A stretch of 64,000 nucleotides of DNA, taken from positions 3,022,001 to 3,086,000 of the forward strand of contig NZ_QFYP01000001.1 in NCBI RefSeq assembly GCF_003254505.1. The letters are read 5' to 3'. The DNA comes from Phenylobacterium hankyongense (GTDB lineage Bacteria; Pseudomonadota; Alphaproteobacteria; Caulobacterales; Caulobacteraceae). Below, piece by piece: positions 19,976-26,983 of the stretch. The translations under genes and the position numbers were made by a program. Each line of letters starts with the position of its first letter. Positions within the stretch are counted from its first letter, which is position 1. The notes under the pieces were generated by a model, which was not told the DNA's origin, did not search any database, and was given only the letters and a program-made list of their open reading frames with translations.

Positions 19976-21262
19976 TCAGCCGCTCTCGCCGCTGGCCAGC
20001 TCGACCTCGCGCAGGGTCCGGGCCTCGGCGCGATGGCGCTCGGCGACCGGCTCCTCGTACTCGGAGGGCATCAGGATCGGCACGCTGAGGCAGACGCTCT
20101 GGGTCGGCAGCACCTCGCCCCAGTCGGCGATCAGCTGCTTGTAGGAGCGGCCCACGGGCCGGATCTCACGGTTCAGGTCATAGAGGCCCACCGGGTGCAC
20201 GCGGCCGTTGTTCTCGCGAAGCCCGGTGTCCCAGTCCATCTGGTCGGTGAGCGAGTACCAGGTGAAGCCCACGGTCGGCACGCCGTCGTTGCGCACGCGC
20301 AGGACGTTGGCCCATTCCTTCCAGAGCCAGTTCACCGCCTCGTCGCCGTTCGGACCCTCGGCGATGTTGGTTTCGGTGTGCATCACCGGCAGCCGGTAGC
20401 GGTTGTAGTACTGCCGGGTGATCTCGCAGTAGCCGAAGATCTCGCCCGAGGCGCGGCTGCCGCCGTCGGCGGCCACCCGGTGCTCGTTGGTCCAGTAGTA
20501 GTCGTTGCCCAGGATGCAGTGGTGGTGCAGCGAGTTGCCGAGGAAGAAGTGGTACTCCTCCCGCGTCATGCCGTTGTCCATCAGGTACTCGTACATCTCC
20601 GAGTCGACCCGGTGCCCGTAGTTGAGGTCCAGCGACAGGAAGCGCTTGGCGTTCTCGATCTCGGCCGGTTTGATGGCGGCGGGATTCTCGGCGTGGAAGT
20701 ACTCCGAGGATTCGCTCTGGATGAAGATGGCGTCGGCGCGGACCTTCAGGATCTCCTGCATGGCCCGGACGTTGGCCTTCACGATGTGCTTCAGGGCGGT
20801 GACGAAGGTCAGGTCCGTCGTGCCCTCCTCGTTCCACCAGCCGTACTTGCCGGAGAACTGGGCGCAGATGAACATCTCGTTCACCGGCGTGTAGAGCTGC
20901 ACCCACGGGAAGCGGCGGGCGAAGGCGGCGGCGTAGCGGGCGAACTGCTCGGGGAAATCCGGGTTCTGGAAGTCGCCCAGCCAGTCGGGCACGCCGAAGT
21001 GGCAGAGGTCGACGATCGGCACGATGTCGCGGCGCCGCAGCTCGGCGAAGGTGACGTCGGCGAATTCCCAGTCGTAGTGGTCCGGCCCGAGCAGGCTGGT
21101 GTGGATCGGCGGCCCGTAGCGCAGGAAGCGCAGGCCCATCTCCTCGACGAGGTCGAAGTCCTTGCGCCAGTGGCGGTAGTGGCCGCACGACTCCATCTGG
21201 TCGACGCGGATGCGCCCACCCTTGATCTTTGGGATGCTGTTCTCGATCCCGGTAGCGAACAT
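19976..21262 (-). CDS. glycoside hydrolase family 1-like protein
   Basis: A 428-residue protein with the GH1 (clan A) barrel pattern: the acid/base Glu129 in YTPVNEM and a candidate nucleophile Glu297 in VMHTETN, where classical family members have TENG. The other barrel landmarks VDLCHFGVPDWLG and FTWYSLTDQMDW are present. It lacks a signal peptide. Substrate is likely a beta-galactoside or beta-glucoside given the neighbouring galactose genes (inference). It differs from textbook GH1 in the nucleophile loop, so it may belong to a distinct subgroup that also includes the fusion protein at 26984-29242. About 118 bp without a gene precede it. Confidence 0.8.
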   Translation of the reverse strand: MFATGIENSIPKIKGGRIRVDQMESCGHYRHWRKDFDLVEEMGLRFLRYGPPIHTSLLGPDHYDWEFADVTFAELRRRDIVPIVDLCHFGVPDWLGDFQNPDFPEQFARYAAAFARRFPWVQLYTPVNEMFICAQFSGKYGWWNEEGTTDLTFVTALKHIVKANVRAMQEILKVRADAIFIQSESSEYFHAENPAAIKPAEIENAKRFLSLDLNYGHRVDSEMYEYLMDNGMTREEYHFFLGNSLHHHCILGNDYYWTNEHRVAADGGSRASGEIFGYCEITRQYYNRYRLPVMHTETNIAEGPNGDEAVNWLWKEWANVLRVRNDGVPTVGFTWYSLTDQMDWDTGLRENNGRVHPVGLYDLNREIRPVGRSYKQLIADWGEVLPTQSVCLSVPILMPSEYEEPVAERHRAEARTLREVELASGESG

Positions 21263-21380
21263 GAAAGCGGAGATGGCGCTGCCTCCGGATTGCCGCGCAC
21301 GCGCTCGTGCCCCTGTCCTCTAGAACACGGGCCGGGCGCCTAGGTTCACATTTTCGTCGGCGCGCCGACGGAGCAAGCGG

Positions 21381-21620
21381 CTACTCGGCCGCCTGGGCAA
21401 AGGCCTGGCCGTTGATCTTCCGGCAGCGGGAGACCAGGGCCAGGTGGTCGGCGCCGTTCTGCACGTTGCGCACCCAGGCCTTGTCGCCGTGGAGGGCGAC
21501 CACCTCGAAGTGCGGGAACAGGTTTGGACCGGTGCGCACGAGGTCGCCGACGGAGATTTCCTCGTCGTACTCACGCTCGTGGCTGATCGAAAAAACGTCT
21601 GAATAACTGGACATCGACAT
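21381..21620 (-). CDS. small hypothetical protein
   Basis: A 79-residue soluble protein without a family name known to me. It reads as a small beta-rich domain (VGDLVRTGPNLFPHFEVVALHGDKAWVRNV) followed by a short basic tail, a pattern seen in small Caulobacteraceae proteins. ATG 21620 has GGGAGGGG nine bases upstream and is preferred to the longer in-frame start at 21743, which would run into the divergent promoter region. It is divergent from the lactonase gene and lies upstream of the GH1-like gene. Confidence 0.6.
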   Translation of the reverse strand: MSMSSYSDVFSISHEREYDEEISVGDLVRTGPNLFPHFEVVALHGDKAWVRNVQNGADHLALVSRCRKINGQAFAQAAE

Positions 21621-21726
21621 CTCTGGGATCCCCTCCCGACTCTGTCGACTAAGATAGTGGACCCCCGACTCTGAATGGAACCACAACGACGGAGTCAGGA
21701 TGTCGCAGGCGAGTAAAATATCGTGT

Positions 21727-21745
21727 TCGTGGAACGGTCCCACGA
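21727..21745. promoter_or_regulatory. dyad upstream of galactose-oxidation operon
   Basis: TCGTGG (21727-21732) and its complement CCACGA (21740-21745) flank AACGGTC, 30 bp ahead of the lactonase start, just after an AT-rich TAAAATAT patch. It could be an operator for the operon, but no regulator gene is adjacent and the assignment is a guess from symmetry. Confidence 0.3.
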
Positions 21746-21774
21746 TTCGTCCGAAACCTTGAGCGGAGGGCCCC

Positions 21775-22632
21775 TTGGCCGACGTGCGTTGCGTAGTTCA
21801 AGCCTTTGATCAACTTGGGGAAGGGCCGGTCTGGTCGGCCCGGGAGGGTCGGCTCTACTGGTTCGACATCAAGGGCCGCCGGCTGTCCTGGTACGAGCCG
21901 GCGAGCGGGGCCGGCGGGACGTTCGAACTTCCCCTGCGCGCAAGCGCCGCGGCCCCGCGCGAGGCCGGCGGCCTGATCGTCGCCACCGAGAAAGGCCTGG
22001 CCATCGTCGATCCTGACGCCGGGACCATCGCCATCGTCCAGCCGCACGACCTCGGCGACGGGTTCCGCACGAACGACGGCAAGATCGACCTCGACGGGCG
22101 GTTCTGGTGGAGCACCATGGACGACAACGGCGGCGAGCGGGCCGGCTCGGTGTTCCGCACCGAGCCCGGCGGCCGGACCGACCGGGTGTTGAGCGGCATC
22201 CACATCCCCAACACCATCTCCGTCAGCCCCGACGGGTCGCTGCTCTACATGGCGGACTCCAAGCGGCAGACGATCTTCACCCACCGCACCGATGACCTCA
22301 GCCAGGTGACGGAGTTCGCGCACACCCGCGGCGAGCCGCACACGCCGGACGGCTCGGCGGTCGACGCCGAGGGCTATCTCTGGAACGCCCAATGGGGAGG
22401 CTGGCGGGTGGTCCGCTACGCCCCGGACGGGAGCATCGACCGGATCGTGCCGATGCCGGTGGAGCAGCCGACCAGCCTGGCCTTCGGCGGCCCGGACCTG
22501 TCGACGCTCTACGTCACCAGCGCCCGCGACGACCTCTCCCCGGAGGCGCTGGCGCGCCAGCCGCTGGCCGGAAGCCTGTTCGCCTTCGAACCCGGCGTGA
22601 AAGGACTGGCGTTGCCGCTCTTCAAGGCGTGA
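21775..22632 (+). CDS. SMP-30/gluconolactonase family sugar lactonase
   Basis: A 285-residue six-bladed propeller lactonase that opens the sugar 1,5- or 1,4-lactone formed by the dehydrogenase, giving an aldonate. Landmarks are LGEGPVW with the first metal-ligand Glu, TNDGKIDLDGRFW, a PDGSLLYMADS segment and PDGSAVDAEGYLWNA with the catalytic Asp. The start is TTG 21775 after GGAGGG; a GTG three codons on is possible. It is the first gene of a five-gene operon, and the order lactonase, dehydratase, dehydrogenase, kinase, aldolase suggests a galactonolactonase role. Confidence 0.88.
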   Translation: MADVRCVVQAFDQLGEGPVWSAREGRLYWFDIKGRRLSWYEPASGAGGTFELPLRASAAAPREAGGLIVATEKGLAIVDPDAGTIAIVQPHDLGDGFRTNDGKIDLDGRFWWSTMDDNGGERAGSVFRTEPGGRTDRVLSGIHIPNTISVSPDGSLLYMADSKRQTIFTHRTDDLSQVTEFAHTRGEPHTPDGSAVDAEGYLWNAQWGGWRVVRYAPDGSIDRIVPMPVEQPTSLAFGGPDLSTLYVTSARDDLSPEALARQPLAGSLFAFEPGVKGLALPLFKA

Positions 22633-22707
22633 GGTGCGGCGGGCTGAACCGGGGCCGCGGCTCAGGGGTTTAGCCTGTGCATCACCGAACATAAGGGTAC
22701 CCCGCGC

Positions 22708-24432
22708 ATGGCCGACAAACCGCTGCGCAGTCAAAAGAGCTACGGCAAGCTCGACCGCGACGGCTTCATCCACCGCAGCTGGATCAAGGGCACCGGGCTT
22801 CCCGACCACGTGTTCGACGGCCGGCCGATCATCGGCATCTGCAACACCTGGTCGGAGCTGGTCACCTGCCAGGTGCACCTGCGCGAGCTGGCCGGCTTCG
22901 TGAAGCGCGGGATCTGGGAGGCCGGCGGGGTGCCGATCGAGTTCCCGGCCATGTCGCTGCCCGAGACCCAGATGCGTCCCACGGCCATGCTGTTCCGCAA
23001 CCTCCTGGCCATGGAGGTGGAGGAGTCGATCCGCGCCAATCCCATCGACGGCGTCGTGCTGATGGGCGGTTGCGACAAGACCACGCCGGGCCTGCTGATG
23101 GGGGCGGCCAGCGTCGACCTGCCGGCGATCTTCGTCTCCTCGGGCTCGATGCTGAACGGCAAGTTCCAGGGCCACGACATCGGCTCGGGCACCGATGTCT
23201 GGCGGTTCTCCGAGGCCGTCCGCGCCGGCGAGATGACGCTGGCCGACTTCATGAGCGCCGAGGCCGGCATGAGCCGCAGCGCCGGGGTCTGCAACACCAT
23301 GGGCACGGCCTCGACCATGGCCAGCCTGACCGAAGCCCTGGGAATATCGCTGCCGAACAACGCCGCCCTGCCGGCGGTGGACTCGCGACGCAAGGTGCTG
23401 GCCCACGTGACCGGCAACCGCATCGTCCAGCTGGTGAAGGACGACGTGCGCATATCCCAGGTCATCACCCGCCAGGCGTTCGAGAACGCCATCCTGATGC
23501 ACGCCGCGGTCGGCGGCTCCACCAACGCTGTGGTGCACCTGCTGGCCCTCGCCGGCCGGCTCGGGGTGCCTCTGGACCTCCACGACTTCGACGAGATCGC
23601 CCGCGAGGCTCCGCTGCTCGTCAACCTGATGCCGTCGGGCAAGTACCTGATGGAGGACTTCTGCTACGCGGGCGGCGCGCCGGCGGTGATGAAGGAGCTC
23701 GGCTCGCTGATCCACCGCGACGCCGTCACCGTGTCCGGCCTCACGCAGGGCGAGATCGCCGACGCCGCGCAGGTCTGGAACCGCGAGGTGATCGGCACGC
23801 GGGAGGCCCCGATCGGGCCGTCGTCGGGGGTCTGGGTGCTGAAGGGCAACCTCTGCCCGGACGGCGCCATTCTCAAGCCCAGCGCCGCGACGCCGGAGCT
23901 GCTCACCCACCGCGGCCGCGCCGTGGTGTTCGAGACCATCGAGGACTACCACGCGCGCATCGACGATCCGGACCTGGAGGTCGACGCGACTTCGATCCTG
24001 GTGCTGAAGGGCTGCGGGCCGAAGGGCTATCCGGGCATGCCGGAGGTGGGCAACATGGCCCTGCCGCCGAAGCTCCTGCACCAGGGCGTCCGCGACATGG
24101 TCCGCATCTCCGACGCGCGGATGAGCGGCACGGCCTATGGCACGGTGATCCTGCACGTGGCGCCCGAGGCCGAGGCGGGCGGTCCGCTGGCGCTGGTGCG
24201 CAACGGCGACGAGATCGTCCTCGACGGGCCCAACCGCACCCTCGACCTGCTGGTGGACGAGGCCGAACTGGTCCGCCGTCGCCAGGCCTGGGAGGCTGGG
24301 CGCGAGCCGTCGAAATACACCCGCGGCTGGTACAAGCTCTACATCGACACCGTGCTGCAGGCCGACCGCGGCGTCGACCTGGACTTCCTGGTGGGCAAGT
24401 CCACCGCCGACGTGACGCGGGAGTCCCACTGA
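22708..24432 (+). CDS. IlvD/Edd family sugar-acid dehydratase (probable galactonate dehydratase)
   Basis: A 574-residue dehydratase converting an aldonate to the 2-keto-3-deoxy acid. Cys54, Cys122 and Cys195 and the lysine at 124 lie exactly five residues before the [2Fe-2S] ligands and carbamylated lysine I recall for Rhizobium L-arabinonate dehydratase, so it belongs to that pentonate/hexonate subgroup and not to branched-chain IlvD. The ARMSG serine that acts as base is also present. Because the operon has a 2-keto-3-deoxygalactonate kinase and aldolase, D-galactonate is the likely substrate. It ends one base into the next start. Confidence 0.88.
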   Translation: MADKPLRSQKSYGKLDRDGFIHRSWIKGTGLPDHVFDGRPIIGICNTWSELVTCQVHLRELAGFVKRGIWEAGGVPIEFPAMSLPETQMRPTAMLFRNLLAMEVEESIRANPIDGVVLMGGCDKTTPGLLMGAASVDLPAIFVSSGSMLNGKFQGHDIGSGTDVWRFSEAVRAGEMTLADFMSAEAGMSRSAGVCNTMGTASTMASLTEALGISLPNNAALPAVDSRRKVLAHVTGNRIVQLVKDDVRISQVITRQAFENAILMHAAVGGSTNAVVHLLALAGRLGVPLDLHDFDEIAREAPLLVNLMPSGKYLMEDFCYAGGAPAVMKELGSLIHRDAVTVSGLTQGEIADAAQVWNREVIGTREAPIGPSSGVWVLKGNLCPDGAILKPSAATPELLTHRGRAVVFETIEDYHARIDDPDLEVDATSILVLKGCGPKGYPGMPEVGNMALPPKLLHQGVRDMVRISDARMSGTAYGTVILHVAPEAEAGGPLALVRNGDEIVLDGPNRTLDLLVDEAELVRRRQAWEAGREPSKYTRGWYKLYIDTVLQADRGVDLDFLVGKSTADVTRESH

Positions 24433-25181
24433 TGGCCTTCGCCAGCTATCCGAGCCTGCAGGGCAAGGTGGTGTTCATCACCGGCGGCGCCTCCGGCATC
24501 GGGGCGACTTTCGTACAGAGCTTCCACGACCAGGGGGCCAAGGTGGCCTTCGTCGACCTCGACGATGCGGCGGGCCAGGCCCTGGCGCAGAAGCTGGGCG
24601 GCGCCTGGTTCCGGCGCTGCGACGTCACCGAAGCCGAGGCCTTGCAGGCCGCGGTGCGCGACGCCGGCGAGGCGCTCGGGCCGGTGACGGTGCTGATCAA
24701 CAACGTTGCCAACGACACCCGTCACAAGGCGGCGGAGACCTCGCCCGAGGCCTGGCGCAGGGGGCTGGCCGTCAATCTCGACCCCGCCTTCATCGCCTCC
24801 ACCGCGGCCTATCCAATGATGAAGCAGGCCGGCGGCGGGGTGATCGTCAATGTCTCCTCGATCAACGCCCTGTTGGGCCCGGCGGAGCTGGCCGGCTACG
24901 CCGCCGCCAAGGGCGCGATCAATTCGATGTCGAAGTCGCTGGCCCGCGAGTGGGGCCCCGACAACATCCGCGTCAACGCCCTGTCGCCGGGGTGGGTGGT
25001 GACCGCGCGCCAGCTGGAGCTCTGGCTCACGCCCGAGGCCGAGGCCGAATGGATGAAGCAGGTGGCGCTGAAGCGGCGGATCCTGCCGGAGGACATCGCC
25101 CGCCTGGCGCTGTTCCTGGCCTCCGACGACAGTCAGATGATCACCGGCCAGAACCTGGTCATCGACGGCGGACGCACCTGA
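24432..25181 (+). CDS. SDR family sugar dehydrogenase (probable D-galactose 1-dehydrogenase)
   Basis: A 249-residue classical short-chain dehydrogenase. NAD(P)-binding TGGASGIG is near residue 18, followed by the structural NNVAN, the catalytic Ser in VSSIN, and Tyr/Lys in GYAAAKG. It most likely oxidises the aldose at C1 to feed the lactonase, completing the oxidative galactose pathway; a role on another keto- or hydroxy-acid cannot be excluded. Starts and ends overlap both neighbours by one base (TGATG), so it is cotranslated with the dehydratase and kinase. Confidence 0.87.
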   Translation: MAFASYPSLQGKVVFITGGASGIGATFVQSFHDQGAKVAFVDLDDAAGQALAQKLGGAWFRRCDVTEAEALQAAVRDAGEALGPVTVLINNVANDTRHKAAETSPEAWRRGLAVNLDPAFIASTAAYPMMKQAGGGVIVNVSSINALLGPAELAGYAAAKGAINSMSKSLAREWGPDNIRVNALSPGWVVTARQLELWLTPEAEAEWMKQVALKRRILPEDIARLALFLASDDSQMITGQNLVIDGGRT

Positions 25182-26098
25182 TGGGCGGAGCGACGCTGCT
25201 CGCCTGCGATTGGGGCACCACCAACCTGCGCGCCTGGACGCTGGACGCCGACGGCGCGGTGGTGGCCGGCCGCGAGTTCGAGCTGGGCGTCTCGAAACTG
25301 GGTCCGGGGGAAGCCGAGCGCCAATTTCGCGAAGAGGTGCAGCCGGCGCTGGGGGCGCAAGGCCTGCCCGCCATCCTTTGCGGCATGATCGGCTCGAACC
25401 TCGGCTGGACAGTCGCGCCCTATGTGGACTGCCCGGCCGGGCTGCCGGAGCTGGCGGCGGCGCTAACGCCGGTGGAGGCCACCGGCGGCTGGGTGCGGAT
25501 CGCGCCGGGCATGCGCAGCGAAGGCGTCACCGGCGCCACCGACGTCATGCGCGGCGAGGAGACCCAGCTGATGGGCTGGCTGGCGCAGAACCCTGCGCGG
25601 GCCCGCGGCCGCCAGATCGTGGTCCACCCGGGCACCCACGCCAAATGGATGCTGGTGGAGGATGGCCGGCTGGTCCGCTTCGTCACCGCCATGACCGGCG
25701 AGCTGTTTGCGGTGCTCGGCCGTCACAGCGTGCTGAAGAGCGACGCGCCGGCGACGGACGCGGGGGCTTTCGAGGAAGGGTTGGCGGCGGCCGGCGACGG
25801 CAACGCCCTGGCCGCGCGGCTGTTCACCGCCCGGGCGCGGGTGGTGGGGCAGGGCCGCGCCCCCGAGAGCACGCCCAGCTACCTCTCCGGCCTGCTGATC
25901 GGCGCCGAGGTGGCGAGCGTGCCGGCGCTGCTCGGCCTGTCCGGGAACGAGCCGGTGGCGCTGCTGGGCGATCCGGCGTTGTGCGCGCTCTACCACCGCG
26001 CCCTGGATCGCCGTGGCGTGGCCTACGAATCCTTCGATGGCGAGGCGGCGGCCATCGCCGGCCTCTTCGCCCTCTACCGCCTGGGAGCGGCCTCATGA
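25181..26098 (+). CDS. dgoK: 2-dehydro-3-deoxygalactonokinase
   Basis: A 305-residue ASKHA-type sugar-acid kinase that phosphorylates 2-keto-3-deoxygalactonate at C6. The family signature is visible: DWGTTNLRAW at the N-terminal phosphate loop, CGMIGSNLGW, APG-x-R, and HPGTHAKW. The length agrees with DgoK proteins. It overlaps the dehydrogenase by one base and the aldolase by four (ATGA). The kinase fixes the pathway as the phosphorylative De Ley-Doudoroff route. Confidence 0.92.
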   Translation: MGGATLLACDWGTTNLRAWTLDADGAVVAGREFELGVSKLGPGEAERQFREEVQPALGAQGLPAILCGMIGSNLGWTVAPYVDCPAGLPELAAALTPVEATGGWVRIAPGMRSEGVTGATDVMRGEETQLMGWLAQNPARARGRQIVVHPGTHAKWMLVEDGRLVRFVTAMTGELFAVLGRHSVLKSDAPATDAGAFEEGLAAAGDGNALAARLFTARARVVGQGRAPESTPSYLSGLLIGAEVASVPALLGLSGNEPVALLGDPALCALYHRALDRRGVAYESFDGEAAAIAGLFALYRLGAAS

Positions 26099-26718
26099 CC
26101 CTCGACGAAGCCCTGTCCGAATGCCCCGTGGTGGCGATCGTCCGCGGCATCACGCCTGACGAGATCCTTGATCATGCCGGCGCCCTCCTGCAAGCCGGCG
26201 TCCTGGGCGTCGAGGTGCCGCTCAACTCGCCCGATCCCATCGAGAGCGTCCGGCGGCTGGCGGAAGCCTTCGGCGACCGCATGGCGATCGGCGCGGGGAC
26301 GGTGCTGACAGCCGAGCGGGTGGACGCCGTGGCCGCGGTCGGCGGCCGGATCATCGTCTCGCCCAACACCTCCGGCGAGGTGATCCGCCGCGCGGTGGAG
26401 CTGAAGCTGGACCCGGCCCCCGGCTTCGCCACGGCGAGCGAGGCCTTCATGGCGATCGAGGCCGGCGCCCGGCACCTCAAGCTGTTCCCGGCCGTGACCT
26501 ATGGCCCCGCGCACGTGAAGCAGCTGAAGGCGGTGCTGCCGCCCGAGGCGGTGGTCTGGGCGGTCGGCGGCGTCGGTCCGGCCAGCATGGCCGAATGGTG
26601 GAGCGCCGGCGTGCGCGCCTTCGGCCTCGGCGGCGAGCTCTATCGTCCCGGCCAATCGGTAGCCGAGACCGACGAGAAGGCGCAGCGCGTGGTGGCCGCG
26701 GCCCGCGCCCTGCGCTGA
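26095..26718 (+). CDS. dgoA: 2-dehydro-3-deoxy-6-phosphogalactonate aldolase
   Basis: A 207-residue class I aldolase of the KDPG/KDPGal family that splits the phosphorylated keto-acid to pyruvate and glyceraldehyde 3-phosphate. Landmarks are AIVRGI with its active-site arginine, LGVEVPLNS (the Glu of the active site), GAGTVLT, a SPNTS segment and HLKLFPA with the Schiff-base lysine. PLNSPD rather than the TLRTP of KDPG aldolases matches the galactonate-type enzymes. Last gene of the operon. Confidence 0.93.
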   Translation: MTLDEALSECPVVAIVRGITPDEILDHAGALLQAGVLGVEVPLNSPDPIESVRRLAEAFGDRMAIGAGTVLTAERVDAVAAVGGRIIVSPNTSGEVIRRAVELKLDPAPGFATASEAFMAIEAGARHLKLFPAVTYGPAHVKQLKAVLPPEAVVWAVGGVGPASMAEWWSAGVRAFGLGGELYRPGQSVAETDEKAQRVVAAARALR

Positions 26719-26767
26719 ACCGAATCCGCCCTCCGGCGCTTTAAGATTCCGGAACGGAGGGATCGCC

Positions 26768-26980
26768 ATGAAACAGCTAGCCCGCTTCTCCATCTCGGTG
26801 CGCGAAGAGGATTTCGTGCTCCACCTGGAAGACGACGCCGGTGAGACCCTGGAATTCGCGGCGTCCCCGGAACAGCTCGACGCGGTGATCGACGCCCTCG
26901 ACGAACTCCTCTCGGAGAACGAGGAGGAACTGTTCGAGGTCGAGGACGGGTCGCCCACCTACCAGAAGCCGCTCGGCTAG
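26768..26980 (+). CDS. small acidic hypothetical protein
   Basis: A 70-residue, strongly acidic protein. It begins with a beta-strand pair (ARFSISVREEDFVLHLEDDAG) and continues with an acidic helix (VIDALDELLSENEEELFEVE). No family recognised. The GGAGGG site six bases before ATG 26768 supports translation. It is 49 bp after the aldolase gene and ends 3 bp from the convergent fusion gene. Confidence 0.65.
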   Translation: MKQLARFSISVREEDFVLHLEDDAGETLEFAASPEQLDAVIDALDELLSENEEELFEVEDGSPTYQKPLG

Positions 26981-26983
26981 GGT

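Noticed and set aside
21775..26718. Entner-Doudoroff (gluconate) pathway for the oxidative operon.
   Set aside because: The kinase and aldolase match the galactonate-type families and the dehydratase matches the pentonate/hexonate subgroup rather than 6-phosphogluconate dehydratase.
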